17,939 bases of DNA from an uncultured Fretibacterium sp. (lineage in GTDB: Bacteria; Synergistota; Synergistia; Synergistales; Aminobacteriaceae). The translations under genes were made by a program, and so were the position numbers. The DNA lies in assembly GCA_937899395.1 (NCBI GenBank), contig CALBPU010000097.1, positions 1 through 17,939 on the forward strand, written 5' to 3'. This document shows positions 1 to 6,684 of this stretch, in pieces (position 1 is the first letter of the stretch; every line of letters begins with the position of its first letter). A model generated the notes under the pieces. The model was not told the DNA's origin. It was given only the letters and a program-made list of their open reading frames with translations, and did not search any database.

Positions 1-55
1 ACTTTACGCCCTCGGGATTTTAAGTCCCGTGTGTCTACCATTCCACCAGCCCGGC
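1..55 (-). tRNA. tRNA-Leu(UAA), 3' part cut by window edge
   Basis: Read on the minus strand, this begins GCCGGGC, then a D-arm of the Leu type (GGTGGAATGGTAGACAC). The anticodon arm is CGGGA-CTTAAAA-TCCCG with anticodon UAA, followed by the start of the long variable arm. The variable arm, T-arm and 3' acceptor lie beyond base 1. It reads UUA codons, which are common in the neighbouring genes. It is probably co-transcribed with the tRNA-Leu just upstream of it. Confidence 0.9.
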
Positions 56-66
56 TTATAAAGTGA

Positions 67-154
67 TGCGGAGGAGGAGAATCGAACTCCTACGACACTT
101 AAATTGGTCACAAGATCCTTAGTCTTGCGCGTCTACCAATTCCGCCACCCCCGC
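67..154 (-). tRNA. tRNA-Leu(AAG)
   Basis: A complete class II tRNA of 88 nt. The acceptor GCGGGGG pairs with CCTCCGC (one G-U), and the discriminator is A. The D-arm is Leu type. The anticodon arm is CAAGA-CTAAGGA-TCTTG with anticodon AAG. A long variable arm and the T-arm AGGAG-TTCGATT-CTCCT follow. CCA is not encoded. It decodes CUU, and if A34 is deaminated to inosine also CUC and CUA. Leu tRNAs with A34 are uncommon in bacteria. It lies 11 nt upstream of the tRNA-Leu(UAA). Confidence 0.93.
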
Positions 155-192
155 ACTTCTTTAACTAAGATGGTGAAGTATGACAGGAGATA

Positions 193-220
193 ATTATACT
201 CTCGAAAATTTTTGCGTCAA
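193..220 (-). promoter_or_regulatory. Sigma70-type promoter of the tRNA-Leu pair
   Basis: On the minus strand there is a -35 TTGACG (220-215), a 16-nt spacer and a perfect -10 TATAAT (198-193). They sit about 40 nt upstream of tRNA-Leu(AAG). This is the best promoter match in the window, as expected for stable RNA genes. Confidence 0.75.
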
Positions 221-238
221 GTTTTTTATGATTTGAAT

Positions 239-266
239 TTTACAAGAATTGTTATTAGAGTATAAT
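239..266 (+). promoter_or_regulatory. Probable promoter of the tolC-like operon
   Basis: There is a -35-like TTTACA (239-244), a 16-nt spacer and a -10 TATAAT (261-266). They lie 42 nt before the ATG at 309. An AAGGTGA ribosome-binding site at 293-299 decides that start. The promoter is divergent from the tRNA promoter. Confidence 0.5.
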
Positions 267-308
267 TACGAAAAAAATTTTTAAGATATTTTAAGGTGAT
301 TACTCGTT

Positions 309-1706
309 ATGAATTTTATGAAACGCTTTTTGATTTTTTCATCAATTTTTATTTTTCCTACCGTGTCATTTGCGTCTGTATCAATGACTTTACCGCAATA
401 TATTAACGAGCTTTTACTCAATAATTATTCGCTCAAAGCAGGGATTAAAAATGTTGAAGCAGGTTATTATTCGGTGCTTGCATCGGTAGGTTATCAAAGG
501 CCAAGCGTTAATGCCTCACTCAACGGTTCATTTGCGACCGCTCAAAATTCAGGAAATGCTAAAAATTATCACGTTTCTGTCGGTAATTTAGGCTTGAGAT
601 TAACTCAACGAATCGATATTTCAGGCAGTTATAAACTTGATGAGAAACAAAATATTCTCGGTTATGAAGCTTCAAGAGCAAATTTTGACAACAATGTTAA
701 TACTTTAGTCGCAGGAGCTGAAGAGATTTGGTGGTCAGCAGTCCTTGCAAGGGAAAATATGAAACTTCAACGTGAGATTCTTCTACAACGTTCCGAAAAT
801 CACAGAGTAACTCTTGAAAAATATAATCAGGAATTAATCCCGAAACTTGACATCGTTAGAAGCGAAGCTCAAGTTGTCGAAGCTGAAAGCCTCGTTAAAA
901 ATGCCGAAACAACTTACTTAAATCTTCTCGCTGAACTTTCATTCATGGCCGGAGGTCTCGACGTTGAACCTGTTGAGGAAGAATTAAAGGTTCCTGAATT
1001 TGATGTCTCTATGAATTATGAAAATGCTTTGGAAGTTCGACCTGATTTAAGAGCAGCAAGAATTAATCTTGAACGTGCAAAAATCGTCAAGAAATTAACG
1101 GCTAAAGGTTTATCGCCTACTCTCGATTTCGGTTTTCAATGGACACCGTGGTCAGACCCTGAAGCCTATGCAACCCCTAATCATGGAGAAGCCGGAGCTT
1201 CTTTAACCCTCACTATTCCGATCGTAGATGGAAATCAAACGAAATATAAAGTGATGAATGCTGACAGATTAATTCAAGCGGCTGAGGCAAATTTAGAGAA
1301 CTTAAAAGAATCTACGAGGCGCGATATTACGGTAGCAATTAATAATTGGCGCAACGCTTCCGCATCTGAACAGGATAAACAAAGACAAGTTGAACGTTCG
1401 GAGGAGGAATTAAGAATTACCGAATTAATGTACTCCGAAGGAATGGGAGCTCAAATTGATTTAATCAATGCTCAAACAGCTTATCAGGCAGTCAGAACCG
1501 AATATCTTGATGCAGTAAAAAATATGTACGTGGCACTTGTAGCATTAAGGAAAGCAATCGGAGATTATTCACCTGATGAAGACGGGACATGGCGTGAAGC
1601 TGTTGAACGTTACGGGAAAGGTAAAGAGATTCTAGGTGAACCCGGCCTTAAAGAGCTTAGGCTATCTACTACAAAGCAACCTAAAACTAAGGCGAAAAAG
1701 AAATGA
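309..1706 (+). CDS. TolC-family outer-membrane efflux protein
   Basis: An outer-membrane channel subunit of the OEP/TolC family, which forms trimeric exit ducts for efflux pumps or type I secretion. The protein has 465 residues, close to the usual 430-490. A signal peptide covers residues 1-22 and ends VSFA-S. No lipobox Cys is visible. Two repeats of long helices plus beta segments follow (about 30-230 and 240-430). The second repeat shows the typical RPDLRAARINLERAK segment and the closing IDLINAQTAYQAVRTEYLDA helix. The tail is Lys-rich (TKQPKTKAKKK). The start is fixed by AAGGTGA 9 nt upstream, although an in-frame ATG three codons later is possible. Its stop overlaps the next gene by 4 nt. 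No inner-membrane pump or adaptor gene lies nearby, so the cargo cannot be told. Confidence 0.9.
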   Translation: MNFMKRFLIFSSIFIFPTVSFASVSMTLPQYINELLLNNYSLKAGIKNVEAGYYSVLASVGYQRPSVNASLNGSFATAQNSGNAKNYHVSVGNLGLRLTQRIDISGSYKLDEKQNILGYEASRANFDNNVNTLVAGAEEIWWSAVLARENMKLQREILLQRSENHRVTLEKYNQELIPKLDIVRSEAQVVEAESLVKNAETTYLNLLAELSFMAGGLDVEPVEEELKVPEFDVSMNYENALEVRPDLRAARINLERAKIVKKLTAKGLSPTLDFGFQWTPWSDPEAYATPNHGEAGASLTLTIPIVDGNQTKYKVMNADRLIQAAEANLENLKESTRRDITVAINNWRNASASEQDKQRQVERSEEELRITELMYSEGMGAQIDLINAQTAYQAVRTEYLDAVKNMYVALVALRKAIGDYSPDEDGTWREAVERYGKGKEILGEPGLKELRLSTTKQPKTKAKKK

Positions 1707-2278
1707 TTAAAAATAAAATTAGAATAAAATTTTTATTGGGATTTACATTTGCGCTTTTAATTCTGTTTGCAAATTTTAATGAGGCTCTCGCAAGTTCAAA
1801 GGCTGAAAATATTATAGAGCTTTTCACGAAAGTTAATCCGGGTTTAGCTCATAAGACCGCAAAAAATTATTCTGAAATAATTATTGAGGTCTGTAACAAA
1901 TTCAAACAAGACCCTTACGCAATCGCCGCTATAATCGTCCACGAATCAACAGTTAATAATAAAGCTGTTTCAAAGGGAGGAGATTACGGACTTATGCAAA
2001 TACATTGGAAAGCACATTCAAAAGCCGTTATGAAAAAATTTCCCAAAGTCAAAAACGCTAAAGGACTATTTAACGCAAGGATTAATATTTTATACGGAAC
2101 TGAAGTTTTTGCTTATTGTATGTCGAAGTCTGACAGCTTGAAAGGAGGATTATTACGTTACAGCGCAGGGAATGAAAAATTTGCTAACAAAGTTCTTGCA
2201 ACCGTAAAAGAATTACGGGCTAAAGATAAAAATACGTCTGTGAAAAAATCTAATACTAAAACTCGAAAGGGGAAATAA
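1703..2278 (+). CDS. Exported lytic transglycosylase, SLT domain
   Basis: Peptidoglycan lytic transglycosylase of the SLT/goose-lysozyme fold, which cleaves the MurNAc-GlcNAc bond in the periplasm. An N-terminal signal or anchor covers residues 1-31. The SLT domain covers about 55-170. The presumed catalytic Glu is E81 in VHES, followed by the motif GDYGLMQIHW (GLMQI at 96-100) and the LRYSAGN segment near 150. The C-terminus is Lys-rich. At 191 residues it is a minimal enzyme with no extra domains. The ATG overlaps the stop of the TolC-like gene (ATGA), which suggests translational coupling. The pairing with an outer-membrane channel suggests local wall opening for assembly of an envelope complex, which is inference. 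Confidence 0.88.
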   Translation: MIKNKIRIKFLLGFTFALLILFANFNEALASSKAENIIELFTKVNPGLAHKTAKNYSEIIIEVCNKFKQDPYAIAAIIVHESTVNNKAVSKGGDYGLMQIHWKAHSKAVMKKFPKVKNAKGLFNARINILYGTEVFAYCMSKSDSLKGGLLRYSAGNEKFANKVLATVKELRAKDKNTSVKKSNTKTRKGK

Positions 2279-2284
2279 TTTATT

Positions 2285-3418
2285 ATGAAAAAATTTTTGG
2301 TAAGTTTAATATTTTTGTTAATGCTTTTTTGTGGAATTTCATCGGCTGATATAGTTTATTCGACTTCAAACGGAAAAATCGGTTTCATAAAAATTTCAAG
2401 CAATTCCAGCGGTGATGTCATAACTTTTGACGGAGTTAAATATTCAGGCTCCGTAACAAATCCGTTCCTTTCATCGTACAGAGATAAAGACGATAACAAT
2501 TATGTAATGTTAATTGACCGTTTAGATTCCGGAGATACTGTTCAGAGATTTCCCTTTAACGATCTTTCATCGCCTGTTGATTCTGAACCGATATTTTTGA
2601 CAGATGTAAAAGGCACAACCGCTACGGCATTTTCAAATAACGGAAGGTCATTATATTTTGCAACACCTTCGGGACTTATTGATATTGATACGGATACGAT
2701 GACTATGAAAAGGCAATTTGATTGCACTCCCAAAACAAGCGATGATGTTGCTCGAGAAGTTAAGGGAGTTGCTATAAACGGTAACAGAGTCCTTGCTTTA
2801 ATTGATAATCAGGACGATGAATATAACGATGCTGTATTTATGTTTGACGGACAATTAAATACAGGTGTTGAAGCTTTTTCATCATTTGAAGGTATTAATA
2901 ACGATATGACTTCAATGACGTGGATTAACAGAAGATTAGCATTTACACGTTCAAAAGGTATTGATGTTTTAAGCGGCTCGACATTCACGACAGTCGTAAG
3001 CACCGATGCACCTGTAAAATCATTGCAAAGTGATACGGGCTACGGAATTTTATATGCAACACAAAGTCAATCGGACGATGTTTATGTTGATACGTTGCTG
3101 CATTACACGGACGATACTTCAGATTTTTCGACCGTAACTGTAAACACTTCAAGTTCAAATCTTCAACTTCTTCGACATGATAAAGTTCTCGCAGCAATTC
3201 TCGGTGATGAAATTCGCTTTTATAATGCTGAAGACGGAACTTTGTTAAACACCTTCACAAGTTCACAACTCGGAGGATCTCCTGTAAGTATGACGATAGC
3301 ATATACAGGCGGAACAAGTAAAAGTGATAGCAGTAGCAGCGGCTGTGAAGTCGGAAGTGTTCGAACGATTGCGCTAATATTTTTGGGAATGACATTCAAA
3401 CTTAAACGGAAAAAATAA
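2285..3418 (+). CDS. Secreted protein with Synergist-CTERM-like tail
   Basis: I do not recognise the family of the main body. It has 377 residues and a signal peptide at 1-21 (ending GISSA). The body is rich in beta-strand repeats spaced like a WD/YVTN-type propeller, with segments such as VYSTSNGKIG, LYFATPSGLIDIDTDT, VLALIDNQ and EIRFYNAEDGTLLNT. The last 30 residues have three parts: a Ser-rich linker and Cys (SSSSGC, 349-354), a hydrophobic stretch (about 356-371) and a basic end (KLKRKK). This matches the Synergist-CTERM class of protein-sorting signals, so the mature protein is probably membrane- or surface-attached after processing at the Gly-Cys region. An AAAGGGG ribosome site precedes the ATG. 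It is the last gene of the operon. A role in the cell envelope is inferred from its neighbours only. Confidence 0.72.
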   Translation: MKKFLVSLIFLLMLFCGISSADIVYSTSNGKIGFIKISSNSSGDVITFDGVKYSGSVTNPFLSSYRDKDDNNYVMLIDRLDSGDTVQRFPFNDLSSPVDSEPIFLTDVKGTTATAFSNNGRSLYFATPSGLIDIDTDTMTMKRQFDCTPKTSDDVAREVKGVAINGNRVLALIDNQDDEYNDAVFMFDGQLNTGVEAFSSFEGINNDMTSMTWINRRLAFTRSKGIDVLSGSTFTTVVSTDAPVKSLQSDTGYGILYATQSQSDDVYVDTLLHYTDDTSDFSTVTVNTSSSNLQLLRHDKVLAAILGDEIRFYNAEDGTLLNTFTSSQLGGSPVSMTIAYTGGTSKSDSSSSGCEVGSVRTIALIFLGMTFKLKRKK

Positions 3419-3429
3419 TGAAGATACAG

Positions 3430-3456
3430 CCCCCTTATAAAGGGGGGTTAATTTTT
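3430..3456 (+). terminator. Rho-independent terminator after the CTERM operon
   Basis: Stem CCCCCTT (3430-3436), loop ATA, stem AAGGGGG (3440-3446), then TTAATTTTT. The T-tract overlaps the last codons of the convergent gene. On the minus strand there is no T-run, so it acts for the plus strand. Confidence 0.8.
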
Positions 3457-4314
3457 CTGCAAATGAACAAACGTGTTCCATTCGAGATAAGGTTCGGACA
3501 AAATCACGTTGTTCGGGACATCGGGTTGAGTTTCTAGAGCCTTATTAACTTCGTACCAGAAAACAACATCGGCTCTTCCTGATGTAAGGGCTGCTGTCCT
3601 TGCTCCTGCGTTGACATTCACGAGAAAAATATTAACCTTCAAACGCTTTCCAATCTCCGCTAAAACCGCAGTGCTGTAACCTGCGGGCATTCCGTCTTCA
3701 GCGATAAAATCAACAGGAGGTAAATCTCCCGTAATTGCAACTCTGACGGTAGGAGCGTCTTTGAAATGTTCAAATTTAATTTCGTTTTGTTTTTTCTTCG
3801 TCTTAGAATTTATTCCGTAAATGTAATCATACGAATCATCTTTGGGAAAATTTTTGATGTACTTCTGATAAAGACCCGCAAGCGTGAAATCATTTCTCAT
3901 TGAAATTAAAGCACTATTCCATTTGTTTAATAAGGCTCTGTTGTCCTTCATGAATCCGAAACACAAATTCATATTTCCTGAGTTTGAAATACATGAAGGA
4001 GCGTAATTTTTATTAATCTTCAAAAGATATTCGGCGACAAAATCAGGCAAAATCATTTCGTCAATATCTCCGCGATCCAATGCCATTTGCATTAACATTA
4101 ATGTGTCGAAAAATTTTGCTTTGCTCGTTGAATGATCTCCTCCGAGAATTGCCCAACCTTTTGTTGCCCAAGAATTTTTCATGAGCATGTAAAATTCTTC
4201 GGGAGTTGTTTCAAGCCTCGTTAAAAATCCGACATAATCATTTTCTTCAGCGAAAAGGCATTCCGTTAATAAAATGATAAAGGTTAATATTAACAAAAAT
4301 TTTTTCAGTTTCAT
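3448..4314 (-). CDS. Periplasmic binding protein, permuted SBP_3 type (copy A)
   Basis: A predicted exported solute-binding protein with 288 residues and a signal peptide at 1-22. Residues 25-155 read like lobe II of family-3 amino-acid binding proteins: a first strand VGFLTRLETT, then LMQMALDRGDIDEMIL and the closing helix ending GLYQKYI. Residues 188-285 read like lobe I: VRVAITGDLPPVDF, DGMPAGYSTAVLAEIGKRL, ALTSGRADVVFW and LSEPYLEW. Canonical family members have these in the opposite order. The Arg of the usual ER...DFS ligand motif is absent, so the ligand may not be an amino acid. The ATG at 4314 is chosen because GAAAGGA lies just upstream; a GTG six codons earlier would swallow that site. 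It is divergent from its paralogue at 4431. The substrate is unknown. Confidence 0.75.
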   Translation of the reverse strand: MKLKKFLLILTFIILLTECLFAEENDYVGFLTRLETTPEEFYMLMKNSWATKGWAILGGDHSTSKAKFFDTLMLMQMALDRGDIDEMILPDFVAEYLLKINKNYAPSCISNSGNMNLCFGFMKDNRALLNKWNSALISMRNDFTLAGLYQKYIKNFPKDDSYDYIYGINSKTKKKQNEIKFEHFKDAPTVRVAITGDLPPVDFIAEDGMPAGYSTAVLAEIGKRLKVNIFLVNVNAGARTAALTSGRADVVFWYEVNKALETQPDVPNNVILSEPYLEWNTFVHLQKN

Positions 4315-4349
4315 ATTAAAATTTCCTTTCACAAAAAATTATTATGTTA

Positions 4350-4388
4350 ATTATAATATTTGTCTGACTATAAAAGAAATGCTACAAT
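4350..4388. promoter_or_regulatory. Divergent promoter region between the two binding-protein genes
   Basis: Plus strand: TTGTCT (4360-4365), a 17-nt spacer and TACAAT (4383-4388), leading to the gene at 4431. Minus strand: TATAAT (4355-4350), leading to the gene ending at 3448, with only a poor -35. The elements interleave, so a single regulator could affect both genes. Confidence 0.45.
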
Positions 4389-4430
4389 TTTTTTATTAAG
4401 TTTGAAAACGAAATGGAGAATTTTAATTTT

Positions 4431-5351
4431 ATGAGAAAAAAAATACTTTTGGCTTTTTGTTTTGTCATTATATTTTCAGTGTTGAGTTTTGCCGCTGAAA
4501 AAAATGAGAACTCCGTACGTGTCGGAATACTTACGCCTCTTGGGACAACTCAGGACAGGTTTCAGGACGGTTTGGATAAATTTCGCGAGTTTTTGGTTTC
4601 GTCTGATGCTTTTTCACCTTTAATTAACGAAAAGCCGCCGAAAAATTTTATCAGCTCAATTATCAATGAACCTCATGCCGTATATTTTTGTAATTCTCTG
4701 ATGTCTGCAATTATGAATATGAAAGCAGGAAGAATAGACGAATTTATTTTGCCTGAAAGCGTAGGATTTTATCTTGTTGCCATGAATAGTGCATGTAAGA
4801 TCAGATTTTTGACGGATATTTTATCTTCAAAAATTTCTTTCGGGTTCAAAGAAAAAGACATTGAGCTTCAAAGAGAGTTCGACAAAACTATTAACGAAAT
4901 GAAAGAAGACGGTACGCTTGATGCACTTAGAGATAAATATATCATCAATTTTGACGCAAGAGATTATACATCAATAAAAGCTCAGTCTTTCAAAGATGCT
5001 CCTGTTATAAGAATTGCTGTAACGGGAGATATGCCGCCTGTTGATATGTTTGCAGGAGATGGAAAGCCGGCGGGATTTAATACGGCAGTTTTGGCGGAAA
5101 TAGGCAGAAGGCTCGAAAAAAATATAGAATTCGTAAATGTTGAAGCAGGAGGAAGGTCATTTGCTCTTTTATCAGGAAGGGCTGATGTTGTGTTCTGGTA
5201 CATTACAAAGGAAAGCAACATAGACGAAAATAAACCTTTCGGTGAACTTTTCAAAGATGTTCCTGAAGGAGTAATTCTTTCAGTACCTTATTATTCATGG
5301 AAAAATGAGGCTATAATAACTCTAAAAAATAGCGGAGGTTTTTTTGATTAG
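4431..5351 (+). CDS. Periplasmic binding protein, permuted SBP_3 type (copy B)
   Basis: A paralogue of the divergent copy A with 306 residues and a signal peptide at 1-21 (LSFAA). Lobe II-like segments come first: VRVGILTPLGTTQD at 29-42, AGRIDEFILPESVGFYL about 99-115, and the helix INEMKEDGTLDALRDKYI at 154-171, a close match to the closing helix of GlnH-type proteins. Lobe I follows at 190-298 (IRIAVTGDMPPVDM, AGFNTAVLAEIGRRLEKNI, LLSGRADVVFW, LSVPYYSWK). The ligand Arg of family 3 is not seen. I chose the ATG at 4431 because the signal peptide starts there and GGAGAA lies upstream; an ATG at 4413 has no ribosome site. The next gene's GGGAG touches this stop codon, so it heads an operon with an HATPase_c and a STAS protein. 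That is unusual for a binding protein. Confidence 0.77.
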   Translation: MRKKILLAFCFVIIFSVLSFAAEKNENSVRVGILTPLGTTQDRFQDGLDKFREFLVSSDAFSPLINEKPPKNFISSIINEPHAVYFCNSLMSAIMNMKAGRIDEFILPESVGFYLVAMNSACKIRFLTDILSSKISFGFKEKDIELQREFDKTINEMKEDGTLDALRDKYIINFDARDYTSIKAQSFKDAPVIRIAVTGDMPPVDMFAGDGKPAGFNTAVLAEIGRRLEKNIEFVNVEAGGRSFALLSGRADVVFWYITKESNIDENKPFGELFKDVPEGVILSVPYYSWKNEAIITLKNSGGFFD

Positions 5352-5363
5352 GGAGATGAAAAA

Positions 5364-5999
5364 ATGACAACGGAAAAAATTAAAATCTCGAACAACGGTT
5401 CAGGCATGAATGAAGCACTTGAACTAACCGAACATGTAGCTGACTTGATGAAGCTTGAACGAAAAAAACGCTTTCATTTAAGATTGCTTGCGGAAGAAAT
5501 GTTGAGTATGGTCAGAGCAATTACGGGAAATTTTACGGCAGAATTTTGGATTGAGGAGAAAAATTTTAACTGCAAACTTTGCCTCAAAGCAAAATCCGAA
5601 CTTGATTACCAAAAACGCCGTGAACTTGTCTCAGTTTCAACAGAAGGCAAAAATTCCGCAGCACTCGGAATAATGGAAAAGATTCGTGAGATAATAGAAG
5701 CGGGACTTTATAGCATGGAGGAAAGTTTCGCGCTTCAGTCTGAATACGGTACAGGAATGTTTAATTACGGAACTTTAGGAGTTGTAGATACGGCCATGTC
5801 GGAAGCAATTTATTCGTGGTCAATGCAAAAATATAAATCTGAGGTAAAATCCGAACGTTCCGAAAATCCTGTTGCTCTTGAAGCATGGGACGAGCTTGAG
5901 AAGTCAATAATTGCGAACATAGCCGATGATGTTACAGTAGGGGTTCGCAAGGACAGCATAGAATTAACTGTGCAAAAAAATTTTAATGGAGGCAACTAA
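5364..5999 (+). CDS. RsbW-like HATPase_c protein, degenerate
   Basis: A predicted cytoplasmic protein of 211 residues, distantly like the anti-sigma-factor kinases RsbW/SpoIIAB. The first half carries the features: helix ALELTEHVADLMKL (18-31), an N-box helix HLRLLAEEMLSMV (38-50), a strand pair (FWIEEKNFNCKLCLKA) and a G-box-like SAALGIMEKI (98-107). A segment of about 70 residues follows that I cannot match, then a final strand DDVTVGVRKDSIELTV (188-203) like the end of the fold. The N-box Asn that binds Mg-ATP is replaced by Met (EEMLSM), and no DxG box is clear, so kinase activity is doubtful. GGGAG 8 nt before the ATG supports the start. It lies between a binding-protein gene and a STAS gene, the expected antagonist. 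No sigma factor is present. Confidence 0.62.
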   Translation: MTTEKIKISNNGSGMNEALELTEHVADLMKLERKKRFHLRLLAEEMLSMVRAITGNFTAEFWIEEKNFNCKLCLKAKSELDYQKRRELVSVSTEGKNSAALGIMEKIREIIEAGLYSMEESFALQSEYGTGMFNYGTLGVVDTAMSEAIYSWSMQKYKSEVKSERSENPVALEAWDELEKSIIANIADDVTVGVRKDSIELTVQKNFNGGN

Positions 6000-6001
6000 A
6001 A

Positions 6002-6301
6002 ATGTTAATCAACAAAGAAGCAAACGGAAACGAACTTACTGTCGCACTCGACGGCAGATTGGACACAACGACAGCACCGCAGCTTGAGTCTGAACTTTCA
6101 AACAGCCTTAATGATGTCAAAACGTTGGTAATCGACATGAAGAAGCTTGTATATATTTCATCAGCGGGACTTAGGGTATTGCTCAAGGCGCAGAAAACTA
6201 TGAACAAGCAGGGAACAATGACCGTGAAAAATATCAGTCAGGAAATTCAAGACATCTTTGAAGTAACGGGCTTTGATGAAATTTTGAACATCGAAAAATA
6301 A
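6002..6301 (+). CDS. STAS-domain anti-sigma-factor antagonist (SpoIIAA/RsbV type)
   Basis: A single-domain STAS protein of 99 residues. In partner switching the unphosphorylated form binds an HATPase_c anti-sigma protein and frees its target, and phosphorylation of a Ser turns it off. Clear family motifs are LDGRLDTTTAPQLE (16-29), LVIDMKKLVYISSAGLRVLL (42-61) and VTGFDEILNIE at the end. The phospho-acceptor would be S53 or S54 in ISSAGL, so this partner looks functional although its adjacent kinase-like partner is degenerate. GGAGG at 5989-5993 lies inside the end of the previous gene, 8 nt before the ATG, so the two are translated together. A terminator follows. Confidence 0.92.
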   Translation: MLINKEANGNELTVALDGRLDTTTAPQLESELSNSLNDVKTLVIDMKKLVYISSAGLRVLLKAQKTMNKQGTMTVKNISQEIQDIFEVTGFDEILNIEK

Positions 6302-6312
6302 TTTTGAAAAAT

Positions 6313-6360
6313 AAAATTTCCCCTCTCACTAAAATTTTAATGAGGGGGGAAAATTTTTTT
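6313..6360. terminator. Bidirectional terminator between convergent genes
   Basis: AAAATTTCCCCTCTCA (6313-6328) faces TGAGGGGGGAAAATTTT (6341-6357) with one T-G pair. T-runs follow on the plus strand, and A-runs on the left act as a T-run for the minus strand. It ends the STAS operon and the Cys-rich gene read from the other side. Confidence 0.8.
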
Positions 6361-6361
6361 A

Positions 6362-6652
6362 TTAACCTCCGCAGCTTCCTGTACAACCTGCGCAGCCCAT
6401 TCCGCACGAACCTGTTTTCCAAGCGTTTATAACCGGAACAAAAATATCAAGGATTGCGGGAATTTCATTTACTCCTTCATCATCTTGAGTCAATGAAAGT
6501 TCTTCCATTACTTCTTCAGTTGTTTCAAAACCGTCAAGAATCGTTTGAACTATATCACGCAAATAAATTTCCTTATCAATACAAACAGGAGTATCAGCAG
6601 GAGCACGTCCCCAATCAATTTTTTCAGCAACCATTTCTTCAGCTTCAACCAT
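6362..6652 (-). CDS. Small protein with Cys-rich C-terminus, unknown
   Basis: I do not recognise this 96-residue protein. The N-terminal half is acidic and helical (KEIYLRDIVQTIL, then ETTEEVMEEL) with one Cys at 24. The C-terminus is GSCGMGCAGCTGSCGG, with Cys at 83, 87, 90 and 94 in a C-x3-C-x2-C-x3-C pattern. That could bind an iron-sulfur cluster or a metal. The middle loosely recalls BFD-like [2Fe-2S] domains (helix, then G-x-TTEEV), but the Cys spacing differs. GGAGG lies 14 nt before the ATG, a longer gap than usual. It lies 3' of the isocitrate dehydrogenase gene and behind a hairpin, so it may be transcribed separately or by read-through. It has no signal peptide and is probably cytoplasmic. 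Confidence 0.6.
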   Translation of the reverse strand: MVEAEEMVAEKIDWGRAPADTPVCIDKEIYLRDIVQTILDGFETTEEVMEELSLTQDDEGVNEIPAILDIFVPVINAWKTGSCGMGCAGCTGSCGG

Positions 6653-6684
6653 GATAAAAATTTAATCCTCCATAAAAAATTAAT

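Noticed and set aside
3448..4332. A longer form of binding protein copy A starting with GTG at 4332
   Set aside because: That start would use the ribosome site as codons, and the signal peptide begins cleanly at the ATG at 4314.
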